A program made the position numbers and the translations under genes. Below the pieces are notes generated by a model. The model was not told the DNA's origin. It worked only from the letters and a program-made list of their open reading frames with translations, and made no database searches. From Chionis minor (taxonomy: Eukaryota > Chordata > Aves > Charadriiformes > Chionididae): DNA of 64,000 nucleotides. Location of the stretch: assembly GCA_013398295.1 (NCBI GenBank), contig VZSF01002133.1, forward strand, positions 100,353 through 164,352, given 5' to 3'. Position 1 is the first letter of the stretch. Each line of letters starts with the position of its first letter. Positions 37,601 through 46,841 of this stretch are shown here, one piece after another.

Positions 37601-40600
37601 AATGTTTTTCAAAATGCTGAAGTGCAGCATCACAATTGCACAGAAATTACACGCGCCTGATTGTATCCTTGGCAAATTCTTGTTTGCCCGTTTTTCACAA
37701 TCTTGGTCTTGAAATTCAGTCGTCGTCCCGTCCCCCCCCTGCCTCTTCTGGTGCTTCAGAACATACTCCTGCAGTTATAGTTAAAATCTTTCAATGATTT
37801 GCCATTAATTGGGACAAATACTGAGGCAATTTGAAATGAACAAACTCAGCTGTCTGCTGATCACAAATACAGAGTGTGTTTTCAAGCTGTACTGGTTGGG
37901 AGCTGGAGATGCTTGCGTTACCCATTTATCATACTGGTATTTTGTATGTCATCATAAAATTTGCTAATCAGCATTTTGCCTGCTTCATCTGGGGGAAGGC
38001 AGTGATCAGGCAGCCTTAGGAAGGTGTCAACTGTCTATTTTTTACTGGAGACTATCATTGACTCTAAGCTTCCTATATATAATTTAACGCACTGTCTTCA
38101 AGACAGCTAGAATATTTTTTTTGTAATCCTTTGCAAAACCCCATTTTACAGGGTGTCTCCCCGACCTCTGTGCTGTAAATGACTGTTTCTTCACTGCTGC
38201 AGTGTTACGGCAGTGGCAGAAATCAAACAAAAGTCCATTCTTCCATCTCCCTGGGAGGAAATGGAGCTCAGGGGTTTGGCGCTGAGCAGCGGTGCTGTCT
38301 TGAAGGAAATGGCCGAGTCCCTCCATGAGTCTTTAGGACACAACTCGGTGGGGTTTGTGTCCAGCGCTGGACTTGCTGGGGGTGTGGAGGCCGTGTCTGA
38401 TGGACGTGTCTTTCAGGGTCAGCCGATGGACCAAGCTGCTGTTTTCACTCCGCAAGTTCGACCCCCGTCTCAGCTTCCGCAGTACCCCGGGTTGCAGCAA
38501 GCACAGGTACTGCGCTGCCCCCGCCGAGCGTACGCGTGAAAATGCTTTTACTGGAGCTGCTTTACCTCCCAGCCGACCTTTCTGCACGTGGGACGTGCCT
38601 CGTGCCCGTGGCCTGGGGTAGTGCTGAGGCCTCTTCCTAGGGCGCGTGCAGTCTCTGCATGCTGTAACGCGGATATGCGTTTAACGTGGTCACTTCCCAG
38701 TTTCTCCTAACGTTGTTGCTGGTAAAGGCAAGTGCGCTTCTGCACTAGGCCTGAAATTTGGCCAATTTCTGGTGAGACAGTGGTACCAGTTACTCTTACA
38801 TTATGTCACCGTCGTTCTGGTACTCGGGATTTGGCAGGGGGTAGCAAAGCCAAGAGGGAGGTGGAGCCGTGGAGCAGAGCCCCGCTCTTGTTCCATGTCT
38901 CCCGGGGCCGGGTGGCACGAGGCACGTCCCGTCCTGCTGCGTCGGGCCACATCGTGGCTGCCTGAACCCGCGAGAGCAGTGGGGTCCAGCGGGCGGGTGC
39001 CCAGCGGGCGGGTGCCTGGGCGCAGCGCTGCGTCTCCCTGGCTCGCCTCCGGTCGGCCGGATTCGGCGCTGGGGTAGGGCCGTCTCTGTCTGCTGCAGCG
39101 GGGCTCATTCCAACACGGGTGCGGCGAAGTGACCCTTCTGTCCGTCTCCGCAGAGCTTGCCTCACGGATACACCATGTACAGCACGCAGATGCCTTTGCA
39201 GCAGCAGCAGCAGCCGGGCGGCATCCTGCTTTCCCCCAGCTACAACCCCCGAGCGTTCCCAGCGGCTCATTCCAGCCCCGCGCTGGCGGAGCGGCTGCGG
39301 CAGATGCAACCGCAGCCCGGTGGATACATCCAACAGCAGGCTGCGGCGTACGGCCAGCCCTTGGCCGGCACTCAGCGGTGAGCCTCTGCTGTTCTCAGCG
39401 CCAGTAACCACGGGAGTTAATGGCAGCTTTGGTTAGAGAGCTAAAGCTTTATTTAACATAAAGTGTATTAGTCAAAATGAGATTAACGCTGGGTCTAATT
39501 AGCAATAAATATGCTTTTCTCTCCAATTTCCCCCTGTTTTTTCCCTCACTTAATTTTTATTTTAGGTTGGTCTTGGCACATGTTGTGGCGCAGTTGTCCC
39601 GTGTGTTTGTAGAACATGAAAATTCATTTAAAGATGGCTGTTGGACCCTGTTTCACTACACACACAGATATGATAGCCATATTATGCAAACATGTGTGTG
39701 GTATTAAACAATAAATAATACAGGTTTACCAAAGAGTCTGTAGTCAAGAAAACAGGAGACCAGCATGGTAGTTAAAGTAGCAATAGGTAATGAATTGTGC
39801 TTAAGCCTGAGTAGGTGAAATTGCCTTCACTTGAGACGTACGGCTGAGCTGCGGTGCCTGTGAGGAACAGGAGTGTGTGTGAAGACGTGTAGCGAAGCAG
39901 AAGGCAGGTGAAGTAGCAAGAAATCTGGAAAGGGGAGTGTTGCAGAGTCAGCAGAGTGCAAAGCTGGAGTTTCCAACGACAGTCTTGAGTCAGATTTTTT
40001 TTCCTAAGAGTCTGGCATAGTCCAACTGACAGTCCAGCTCTGCTCTTAACTCCGTCGGAAATTGTGTCACTTTTAATTTCCACTTCTAGTAGATCTGTTC
40101 AGTGGAGTGACTCCCCAAAACACAGGCTTAAATTAAGGAGGGAGCGGAGGGAAACAAAACGAGTCAAGATTTGCAAGGTCTGCCTCCGTGCGCGCTGTCA
40201 CGCCGTAGGTGTGATGGAGCAGGCGCAGCGCAGCGCACTGCCCGCCTGCGGGTCGCTGAGGCAGCAGGGGGTGCGCGGATGCAGGGTCGGGGGGTGGTCC
40301 TGTCCCGCTGATCCCTGTGGTTTACCCCAGAGCACCCCGGCCAGCCCTGCGGCCGAGCAGAGCTCTTCTTCTTTCTCTGCTGCAGCTCTAATTTGATCCC
40401 AAAACTAAAATCTCCTTTACATGCTACGTTCAGGTCTGAAGGACGCGCTCATCAATTGCTGGTTGTAAGCAGAGCGTGAAAGTGTCACGTATGTAGCTAT
40501 GCAATTCTCTCTCAACTCTTGTTATTTTTAGTGAAATCAGTGTTCCCAGAATTGTGAACATTACTGGATATCATTGGTTCCTTAACTTTTAGATTCTTGC

Positions 40601-43600
40601 AAGCCCATATATCTTAAGAGAATGCTTAATTTTGGGTACGTTTGCACATATTCAAAAAGTTTTGCCTTGCCTTGGTTGTCAGCCTTGTACGAAAACCTAC
40701 GGAGTGCCTTGTGTTAGGAATGAAGCTGCTAACCTGGACCACCTTGTCTCTACTGAGTTTTAAACAGCTAATCTAAATTACAAGCTGGTTAACACATTTT
40801 CCCCATGCATATCTTACTGCTTTGTTGATGTTAATTAATCCCATAACATCCTAAGGAAGTATTTCTTGCTTGGTGGGGGTTTTTTTCAGTATTTTGGAAA
40901 GTAAAAAGTCTTTATAATCAGTTTTAAATTTGTGGTAATGCAACTATGAGATGTTTTGGTTTTAGTGCTTATGTGGAATTCTTGCTTGAAATGTAGAAAC
41001 TCATCACTCTTCCTGATAAAGCAGGAATGGAATGCTTGGGTCACTTCTTGTTTAGCGGAATCTGTTGTTACCTACATCAGTTACTGGGCAACAGTAGGGT
41101 ACGGCTTCTGTTACGGGGTGTTTTCCAAAGCACCCGTGTTTGGAAATATATTCTTCCTCTAAAATGCAACGTCTCTTAAGTCTATGGAAGTCTAAGGTCG
41201 TGGCTAATAGCTGAGCCCTCCTAGACCAGCTTGTGCTCTGCCTGTAGGTGAAATATAACCCCTGGTTTTTCCCCACTCAGACTGAGCCACCAGCCTTTGC
41301 AGCCCAGTTCACTGGTTGGAGTGGCGCTGGACAGTGCGTCGGCCGCGGGTGCCCACCCGCCCCTGGGCTCGGCGCAGCTGCCTGCGGAGCCGGCGAGACA
41401 GAGGCAGCAGCAGATGCGGCAGCAGAGACTCTTCCAGGTGAGGGGCGCGATGTTGCCGTGCGGGAAGGGAGCGTAAACGCCGCCGTGCCGGGAGACGGCT
41501 TCTGCGCTCGCTGGCGTGTGTGACGCCTAACGCACGGCCCGGGGCTGTAAACCCGAGCGGCTCTTACTCGAGTGCAGGAATTCCGTGCTTGCATTTGGGA
41601 TTTCCAAAAGACAGCTCTGGGCATACAAGTAAAATTCAGTACTTCTGCTTCTCGAGACGGTAGAATGCCTTTGGGGAAGGTAAATTTGGGGATGGCCTAG
41701 CTCCATGTGCTGAGACAACAGCAGTCGATGTGCTGTCCTGGGTCTGTCCAGAATATATATATATATACACACACACCAGAATTAAATCACAGGGCTCGCT
41801 TTCTGTCTGGCCTATTTCCTATATTCTGATTTGATGATATATTTTTAATTTGGAGGTCAGTATCAGGTTATCAGCTAAATATGTAGGGCTTGGCACAGGG
41901 GAAGTAAACTACATTCAAATCCTTCCTCTGGCCGTTTGATGGCTGGAATTGTTTCCATGTTTTCATTTTAATGCAATAGCTATCTGTGCCAGTTCTTGTC
42001 AAACAATAACGTATTTTATCTAAATATTTTGATGTTGTAGTAAACGAAATATACCGGCTTTTGAGCGGTTTTTTTGTCTATTAACAATGCTCCTCGGCAG
42101 CCTTGGTGTGGCTGGCGATGGAAGTGGGGAGCCGTGAGGGGTGTCCCCCAGACGGGGCCCTCCGTGGCCAGCGCTGTAAGCCAGGCTGGCTCCTGCGCTG
42201 GCCGTGGGTCCGGAGCAGCCGTCCGGCTCGGTGCATAGCCATTCCCGAGGCGGAGCGCCGTCCTGCGCCGTGCTTTCAATGCCGTCTCCTTGCAGTTGCA
42301 GCAGCAGCAGGGGCAGCAGCAGGCGCTCGGTCTCCAGCCCGTGCAACCGCAGCAGCCCTTGGTAAGCAGAGGCGACTGCCGCGCGTGCTGGGGGCTGCGG
42401 GGGTAGTGGCAGGGTGGGTTTGTCACTTATGGGTGGGTTTGTCACTTACGGGGATGGGCAGTGCAGCAGCCCGGGGAGGAGGTTTGTGTAAGCTCCCCTG
42501 CATCGCCGACTGCCTGCCGGGGCTGACGCCGTGCCGCCTGCAGCGCCGTGCCTCCGCCGCTCCACGAGTGCGTGCCCAGTGCCGGCGGCAACGGGCTCGT
42601 TCTGCCCTGTGTCCTGAGCGGGCTCCAGGCTGGAGCTGTGACAACGGAGCGTATCAGCTGGGGCTCCACGGCCGGCTCCTGCCTGGCTCCGGCCACCGGC
42701 AGAGGAGGGCTGCGTCTGACCACAGAAGACCATGTAAATGTGTCCGTCCTGGCAAAACGTGGCAGGAGCTGGGTTGTGCGTGCGCTGAGGTGTCCCTGGA
42801 GGTGTCCCGGTGGCTGTGCTCCGGCGGGCGCCGGGGAGGTGCTGGTGGAAGATGCACCCTCTAGGAGCGGCGCCCACGCTGCCTCCTGCACTTCCGTGGT
42901 CCATTCACCAGTTTGGTCCAGAGCTGGGCCAACAACAACATGTCGCTTTGGCTGAAAAAAGGTTTGTGTGTGTGTGTAGGAAAAGTTCAAATGCTTCATT
43001 TCAACGTATCTTACAGAGTTGATTTAGAAGTAATGGTTAATATCCCAAACTCTACGAATGATTGCTCGTAGCAGTTCTTTTGAGAATTACTTGGGGATAT
43101 ACTTACAAAATGGGTACCGGTGCTTCCCTAATTCTGTACATCTCTTTTCCATAACGAGTAAAATAAGACTGCCCAGACTAACTGCCTTAAATCTCTTCAT
43201 GTGAATTCAAAGAGAAGAAAAAATGAGATGCTTTAAAGCCATCCTCAGTCTTACTCTTGGCGCAGTGTGAGTACATGACTCCTTTGGAGACCTGAGCGAG
43301 CCAGGCTCAGTAAGCTCCACTAAGAGTTGGGGATCTTTTTTTCTGGGGATCTAACGATGCCATTTATTAGTCCCAAAGCAGCAAGCTAAGGTAAATTAAC
43401 ATCTTACTGCTGCAGGAGTGAAGTTTTCCTCTTTATGCTTGCTGTGCTATGCGTTTTTATAATTGTTATCCTAATTAACATATCGTAGTAAGAATGAATA
43501 GCTGTTGATGTATTTAAAAACTTGATGAGAAATCTGTAGTTGCTGCTGATGCATATAGATGGGTGGATTTTCCTCTCTTTGTAATATTTTGAAGTGAAAG

Positions 43601-46600
43601 CAGGATAACGTACGTGATTGAGGCCACTTGGGGAACTAGTTTCCTGCTGTAACGCTGAGAACGCTGGCTGGGAAGCGCGCGGTGCTGGCGCTTGGCGTTT
43701 CCTCGCCTGCTGTCTTGGGCTGCGTGTGTGCGAGCAGCCGCGCTCCCTCCGCTCCCTCTGGCGTCGGCCGCTGCCAGCTCCACCAGCACCAAACTCCAGT
43801 CCCTGCCTTAAATCATGTCTCAATCATGTGAGTGACTTCGGGCCTTTGGTTTTCAGGTTTTATGCGAACATGTTAGGAAAAAATGGGTTTGTTTGAAGAT
43901 CCTTTTAAATTAGACCGTTAGTCATAAAAAAGCTGCATGAAGACAACTGTACAAACAAAATTGGTTTTGAGACATTCCTGGATGCTGAATTGCAGCCTTT
44001 TATCGCTTCATGTATGAAATTACCAAATCACTATCACCAACAAATAATATTAGTGGACATGTCTGCTGAATTTAGAATGTCATTGTGCTTATTTCCCCTA
44101 TTTGGGCAGTTTTTTCCAACTTATTTAAGGTAGCTGGGGGTAACTAGAAGAAGTTTGTTACAGAAAACAGGAAAAATTACAGTAATGCTGAAATTGCTGG
44201 CTTCCAAGTTTAAAAAGGTTAATCAACATGATCTGATAGAGGAACTCGGAGGCGGCTTGTAAGTACAAATGAAGGTGTTTATCTGATAGCTCTCAAAAGA
44301 TCACTTTCATCTGGTTCTGAGTTTTTCTTAATAGTGTTTCTACCTTGAACAAACTGTGTGTGAAGGAGTGTCGGGGAGACAGAGCCCCGGCCTGGTGCGG
44401 GCTCCTCTTCCAGCCCTTCCAGAGCAGAAAGCTGCGCGGTGCTGGTTTGGTGTCCCCAGGAAGCCCTGGTGTGGTTCGTGCTTTTGACTAACCTCAGCGT
44501 TTGCTAAGCAGTTAGCCAGAGGGTTGCGCAAGAGATTTGCAGTGAAGGATTTGGTTTCAGAAAGGAAAAAGATGCTGAAGTCTTGTAAAACACTGAAACT
44601 CCCTTCAGTAAGCAAAAAGTTTCACTGGAACAAAGGCTGGGCGTTTCTGCGGCACACACGATGCGATTAGTGTGGGATAACGCCGCTTCTCCCCAGCACA
44701 CCCCGTTCTCAGACTGGTCAGGTGTGTTGTCTATCCTTGTGCAGAAGCACAAAAAAGCACTGAGAGGCACATGCGTTTTCACCAAATCGAACGAGAAGGA
44801 AAACTGCAGGACTTGGGAAACAGACCTAGAGAGCGTGGCGGCCCCGAGGACAGGACAGAGGGTAAAGGGCAAAGTGTTGGTTTGGCGTGTGCTCGCTGGC
44901 ACAGCAGCGCCTCGCGCGGCGCCGTCTCCCTCCCGGGAGCAGGTCAGCAGAGGGAGTTGTGCCCCCGGCTCGCTCTGTCCTCTGCAGCCCAAGGCAGCTC
45001 GTGCACAGATGGTTTTTTTCCTTCGTGCGGGTGATGGCTTTTCCAAGGGAAGCAATGCTTCTTGTGTACGCAGAGCTTTGGCTGCAGCGGTACCGTCCCA
45101 GTGGCACGCACGCCGTCTGCGTCAGGGCTGTGTCTGTCCTTACTCGGCAGCGTGGTGTGCGACGTGTTCGGTAGCCTGACTTACAGGTAGATGATCAATG
45201 AAAGTTGTTAACAGGGAATGATTTTCTTCTGAATGACAGCCAGAAGCGTGGAAAGGGAAGTGGTGCTTGTTCTGCTACCCAGCCTTACTTGAAAAATAGA
45301 CTTCCTGGGTCAGAGAGGTAGGGAATACGGCACGCTGGCATACACGATTACCTGTCACGTAATCTGCTGTCAGACAGACCAATTAAAGACTAAACACTGC
45401 TTTGATGCAAGTATAAATAGGGTGCAAATCTGTGAAAGTCAATGCGTTTACACACAGGGTACTTTCAAAGTGATGGAAGCTGTGATTTAATTCATTAACA
45501 GCAGATTCCTTTGGAAGCTTTTTGTGTCTGATCCCAGAGTGCTTTAAGCCACGGACTGGGAGGGCCTTGTCTCAGCCCGTGGGATTTAGGGTAAGGATCA
45601 GAACAAGGGTTATTTCGCTCAGAGGAGGAGCTGCCCAGCTGGCTGGGCTCTGCTCTGTCCTGCATTCCGCCGGAGCCGGGAATTGCGTGTGCAGTGCAGT
45701 CCTGCGGCAGGCATGCAGCGCAGTGAGCGCCCTGTGCCTTGTGCCCGTCCTTCTTCCTATCTGAAGTGCCACTGCCCTGGGAAAAGGATCTTTTGGGAAG
45801 CTGCTTCTGACGGTTAAGCTTCGACCACACGAGTGTCATAAAATGCTAAAAAGACTGTAAATTTTGATTTGCAGTTTTGGTTTGCCTTGTCTTTGAACAA
45901 TGCAGACAGTAAAGCTGCGTAGGGTGACCTGCAGGACGAACACCGGCCTCTCCAGGGGGGGAGAAGACAGAGCCTGACTCTGTCCCTTGTGTCTGGCTGG
46001 GCACACGCGGCACCTGTGGCACCGCTGGGAATGAGGGAGATGTCAGGGAATGAAGAGAACGGATGTTCTGTGCGTTCTGAGTGTGCTGCACGTGTCCTTG
46101 CCGTGCCGCGAAGACCCCTAAGGAGCGCTGTGCCGGCCTGCCTGCCTTCTGCGGCCCCCGGGCGGCGGGGCAGCGCGAGCCGAGCGTGTCTGCGGGCTCC
46201 GGAGTTCGGTGAGTTCTTCCACCTCTCATGTTTCTTTTGCAGTTCCCGAGGCAAGGCTTGCAGCAGACACAGCAGCAGCAACAGACAGCCGCGCTGGTCA
46301 GGCAGCTCCAGAAGCAGCTCTCCAGTAAGCGTGCGCGTGCACAGATGTACATAAATATATTTTTATGTATATATGTGTGTGTATCTGAATATGGAATTAT
46401 CTTCCTGGTGGTTTTCTACCTATTTAAATGCTGCCATATATGCACGCGAGTCATTTACCTACTGAGGCCAGTTACCCATCCCAGTAGTGGTGTAACACCA
46501 GAATTCTGGTGGTGATGCAGCCCATGGATTTCTGCTGGTCTCCAGAGAAGCCCGAGTCCCTGGGCTGGTGGCCCAGTCACAATTTGCTGCGTGTTTTGTC

Positions 46601-46841
46601 CCCTCCTTTCCACAGCCCTACCGCAGGCACCCTCCCCGAGGAAATGAGCCCCTCTTGCACGCAGCAGAGGTTCGGAAGGGAATGCATTGGCTGCCGTTTG
46701 CTACCGCTCCCTGAAATACGGGTGTTTTTCAGTATTTCTGCAGAGCACAGTCGCGAGGCACAAACGCTTCCCTGTGCTTTTCCCCCAGGTAACCAGCCCC
46801 AGCAAGGAGTGAACCAGTACGGGCACCCTTCACACTTCTAG
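1530..46841 (+). CDS. MED12L: MED12L, Mediator subunit 12-like, C-terminal two thirds (29 coding exons, 5' part outside window)
   Basis: MED12L is a paralogue of MED12 and a subunit of the Mediator kinase module (with CDK8/19, cyclin C, MED13/13L), which reversibly binds Mediator and controls RNA polymerase II transcription in the nucleus. I joined 29 exons by GT-AG (one GC-AG) sites and continuous phase: 4,254 nt, 1,417 residues plus stop, with no break. The conserved helical core runs through about residue 947 (markers [56 protein letters not shown]). It is followed by the Pro/Gln/Leu-rich PQL region (SPWDLFEG, then a basic KGRKRK stretch) and a glutamine-rich tail ending GHPSHF. The ending and the NSSNSG/LFNPNS exon favour MED12L over MED12, and IGSF10 next door agrees. 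About 730 N-terminal residues lie upstream (family length from memory). Exon limits are predictions without transcript data. Confidence 0.96.
2259..2377 (+). CDS. MED12L: MED12L exon (visible exon 2)
   Basis: Acceptor ctgtcaag, donor gtactt. Encodes [20 protein letters not shown] and [11 protein letters not shown], near-identical to the MED12 family. Ends in phase 0. Confidence 0.93.
3532..3675 (+). CDS. MED12L: MED12L exon (visible exon 3)
   Basis: Acceptor tatttccacag, donor gtaaag. Exactly 48 codons, including [20 protein letters not shown] and [15 protein letters not shown]. Phase 0 at both ends. Confidence 0.95.
4222..4385 (+). CDS. MED12L: MED12L exon (visible exon 4)
   Basis: Acceptor gtgtttgcag, donor gtttgt (weak). 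Encodes [17 protein letters not shown] and [15 protein letters not shown] stronger-looking acceptor lies 63 nt upstream but would introduce a stop (see findings). Confidence 0.92.
4794..4925 (+). CDS. MED12L: MED12L exon (visible exon 5)
   Basis: Acceptor gtttttgcag, donor gtgggt. Encodes [19 protein letters not shown] and [20 protein letters not shown]. It completes a Gly codon split with the previous exon, which fixes both splice sites. Confidence 0.94.
6531..6742 (+). repeat. GC-rich minisatellite, 19-bp core with optional 8-bp insert
   Basis: About ten imperfect copies of ggtgcgcaggggctgcact. Some are preceded by an extra ggtgcggt, making a 27-bp unit. It lies in the MED12L intron 4926-7701 and opens long spurious ORFs on both strands. 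Confidence 0.85.
7702..7929 (+). CDS. MED12L: MED12L exon (visible exon 6)
   Basis: Acceptor ggttctcag, donor gtaagg. Encodes [39 protein letters not shown] and [10 protein letters not shown]. Large exon of 228 nt; the Arg codon at its end is completed by the next exon. Confidence 0.95.
9222..9656 (+). mobile_element. CR1 LINE fragment, 5'-truncated, sense
   Basis: Typical avian CR1 3' region (ggttcagcctggagaagaga, ctggaggttcaaggccaggt), ending gattctatgaaa. About 430 nt, in the MED12L intron before the exon at 10473. Lacks the internal piece around 'ccctgcccagggcag' that the other copy keeps. No reverse transcriptase ORF. Confidence 0.88.
10473..10614 (+). CDS. MED12L: MED12L exon (visible exon 7)
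   Basis: Acceptor cttctttcctag, donor gtaagt (perfect). Encodes [20 protein letters not shown] and [18 protein letters not shown]. First of three exons lying between two oppositely oriented CR1 copies. Confidence 0.95.
11472..11592 (+). CDS. MED12L: MED12L exon (visible exon 8)
   Basis: Acceptor ttttccttccag, donor gtaaga. Encodes [20 protein letters not shown] and [17 protein letters not shown], ending one base into an Ala codon. Confidence 0.95.
12307..12408 (+). CDS. MED12L: MED12L exon (visible exon 9)
   Basis: Acceptor cttccacag, donor gtaagt. Encodes [20 protein letters not shown] then [13 protein letters not shown]. Ends 169 nt before the second CR1 copy. Confidence 0.93.
12577..13175 (-). 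mobile_element. CR1 LINE fragment, 5'-truncated, antisense
   Basis: On the + strand it begins aatcatagaatcacagagtt, the reverse complement of the CR1 3' end. It runs about 600 nt through the same text as the 9.2-kb copy but inverted, and reaches further 5' (gggacccctggagctggaca). Lies 169 nt after the exon ending at 12408. No intact ORF. Confidence 0.88.
14448..14467. repeat. Perfect 20-bp palindrome
   Basis: GTGTCTCATTAATGAGACAC reads the same on both strands. Further tgtctca copies lie directly on either side (14438-14445, 14472-14480). In a MED12L intron. Confidence 0.9.
14756..14869 (+). CDS. MED12L: MED12L exon (visible exon 10)
   Basis: Acceptor ctttccatag, donor gtaaga. Encodes [20 protein letters not shown] and [15 protein letters not shown], matching the family's conserved CDRHLLAA segment. 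Confidence 0.95.
16140..16615. promoter_or_regulatory. Intronic CpG island in MED12L
   Basis: Within intron 14870-17980. By eye about 50 CpGs in 475 nt and clearly GC-rich, against CpG-poor flanks. Open frames of about 175-208 codons exist on both strands, as expected in such composition. No protein recognised; promoter or enhancer activity is an inference. Confidence 0.5.
17981..18180 (+). CDS. MED12L: MED12L exon (visible exon 11)
   Basis: Acceptor gtgccgtacag, donor gtaatc. Encodes a less conserved acidic middle ([18 protein letters not shown]) followed by the conserved [20 protein letters not shown]. Ends in phase 0. Confidence 0.93.
18720..18908 (+). CDS. MED12L: MED12L exon (visible exon 12)
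   Basis: Acceptor aacttacag, donor gtaacg. 63 codons: [62 protein letters not shown] is the MED12L rather than the MED12 version. Confidence 0.95.
19849..19923 (+). CDS. MED12L: MED12L exon (visible exon 13)
   Basis: Acceptor ttacctag, donor gtgagt. 25 codons, [20 protein letters not shown] then CMKEP. Phase 0 at both ends. Confidence 0.94.
20046..20236 (+). CDS. MED12L: MED12L exon (visible exon 14)
   Basis: Acceptor ttactgtag, donor gtattt. Encodes [20 protein letters not shown] and the MED12L-typical Asn/Ser-rich piece ([20 protein letters not shown]). Ends two bases into a Ser codon. Confidence 0.92.
20563..20724 (+). CDS. MED12L: MED12L exon (visible exon 15)
   Basis: Acceptor ttctacttgtag, donor gtacga. 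Encodes [40 protein letters not shown] and KERDRQKQK, strongly conserved in the family. Confidence 0.95.
20725..23306 (+). other. MED12L intron, 2.6 kb
   Basis: Mostly AT-rich single-copy-looking sequence with a GC-rich patch near 23030-23160. Nothing recognisable as a gene or repeat family. Confidence 0.5.
23307..23418 (+). CDS. MED12L: MED12L exon (visible exon 16)
   Basis: Acceptor tgcctctcttaaag, donor gtaaaa. Encodes [20 protein letters not shown] then [17 protein letters not shown]. Confidence 0.95.
24624..24713 (+). CDS. MED12L: MED12L exon (visible exon 17)
   Basis: Acceptor gctttttcttag, donor gtaaga. Exactly 30 codons: [20 protein letters not shown] then [10 protein letters not shown]. 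Phase 0 at both ends. Confidence 0.94.
25733..25774 (+). repeat. 11-bp tandem repeat, about 3.8 copies
   Basis: Perfect copies of aatccgtatgc immediately upstream of the MED12L acceptor at 25824, within the zone where a branch point would lie or just upstream of it. Confidence 0.9.
25825..25934 (+). CDS. MED12L: MED12L exon (visible exon 18)
   Basis: Acceptor gttcatgtgcag (short pyrimidine tract), donor gtatgt. Encodes [20 protein letters not shown] and [14 protein letters not shown]. Ends two bases into an Asn codon. An 11-bp tandem repeat sits about 50 nt upstream. Confidence 0.94.
26431..26566 (+). CDS. MED12L: MED12L exon (visible exon 19)
   Basis: Acceptor tcttcaccctcag, donor gtaagt. 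Encodes [40 protein letters not shown] and VKKLK. Confidence 0.95.
27081..27242 (+). CDS. MED12L: MED12L exon (visible exon 20), GC donor
   Basis: Acceptor gttctctag. Encodes [40 protein letters not shown] and IDKKQ. The donor after KKQ is gcaaga (a GC-AG intron). A GT donor 6 nt further (gtaaat) would also keep frame and add Ala-Arg. Confidence 0.88.
28718..29080 (+). CDS. MED12L: MED12L exon (visible exon 21), start of PQL region
   Basis: Acceptor attctgaaacag, donor gtaagt. 121 codons: [40 protein letters not shown], a Pro-rich and acidic run ([11 protein letters not shown]), then basic [17 protein letters not shown], which looks like a nuclear localisation signal. Confidence 0.95.
30119..30275 (+). 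CDS. MED12L: MED12L exon (visible exon 22)
   Basis: Acceptor gtatattttaag, donor gtacgt. Encodes [20 protein letters not shown] and [20 protein letters not shown], fitting the MED12L PQL region. Confidence 0.92.
31430..31650 (+). CDS. MED12L: MED12L exon (visible exon 23), glutamine-rich
   Basis: Acceptor ggtggtttttag, donor gtttgt. Encodes [20 protein letters not shown] and NMLQRRSG, then Gln-rich [20 protein letters not shown]. Followed by the longest intron in the window (6.8 kb). Confidence 0.93.
31651..38416 (+). other. Longest MED12L intron in the window
   Basis: 6.8 kb. Holds a CpG-rich patch (about 35780-36060), a short GTCT microsatellite (36879-36896) and a perfect inverted repeat (37404-37445). 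No exon, nested gene or recognisable transposon seen. Confidence 0.6.
37404..37445. repeat. Perfect 17-bp inverted repeat with 8-nt loop
   Basis: Arms ttaaattataatgtaat and its exact reverse complement around tacattac. Entirely AT-rich except for the ATTAC units. In a MED12L intron. Confidence 0.9.
38417..38506 (+). CDS. MED12L: MED12L exon (visible exon 24)
   Basis: Acceptor tgtctttcag, donor gtactg. 30 codons: [20 protein letters not shown] then [10 protein letters not shown]. Phase 0 at both ends. Confidence 0.92.
39154..39377 (+). CDS. MED12L: MED12L exon (visible exon 25)
   Basis: Acceptor ccgtctccgcag, donor gtgagc. Encodes [40 protein letters not shown] and [20 protein letters not shown]. 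CpG-dense compared with other MED12L exons. Confidence 0.93.
41281..41437 (+). CDS. MED12L: MED12L exon (visible exon 26)
   Basis: Acceptor ttccccactcag, donor gtgagg. In the phase set by the previous exon it encodes [20 protein letters not shown] and [14 protein letters not shown]. Other frames are open here too; the phase and family match decide. Confidence 0.88.
41753..41776. repeat. (AT)n(AC)n microsatellite
   Basis: A run of alternating AT followed by AC dinucleotides in a MED12L intron. Confidence 0.85.
42296..42361 (+). CDS. MED12L: MED12L exon (visible exon 27), 22 codons, Gln-rich
   Basis: Acceptor cgtctccttgcag, donor gtaagc. Encodes [20 protein letters not shown] then PL. Small, phase 0 at both ends, so it could be skipped without a frameshift. 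Confidence 0.86.
42362..46242 (+). other. MED12L intron, 3.9 kb
   Basis: GC-rich first half kilobase with a 19-bp tandem duplication (42413-42450) and a short GT run (42962-42977). The middle is AT-rich, and CpG-rich patches follow near 44880-45170 and 46090-46200. No gene recognised. Confidence 0.5.
46243..46324 (+). CDS. MED12L: MED12L exon (visible exon 28)
   Basis: Acceptor gtttcttttgcag, donor gtaagc. Encodes [20 protein letters not shown] then QLQKQLSS, the family's conserved C-terminal block. Confidence 0.95.
46789..46841 (+). CDS. MED12L: MED12L last coding exon
   Basis: Acceptor gcttttcccccag. Completes a Ser codon, then encodes [16 protein letters not shown] and stop TAG at 46839-46841. 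The GHPSHF ending is characteristic of MED12L. Confidence 0.95.

Noticed and set aside
1..46841. Possibility of nested purinergic receptor genes (P2RY12/13/14, GPR87, GPR171), which lie inside MED12L in mammals
   Set aside because: No open frame with seven-transmembrane character appears in any intron here. The cluster would lie in an upstream intron outside the window.
1530..46841. Assignment to MED12 rather than MED12L
   Set aside because: The [10 protein letters not shown] and LFNPNS segments, the GHPSHF terminus and the IGSF10 neighbour all point to MED12L.
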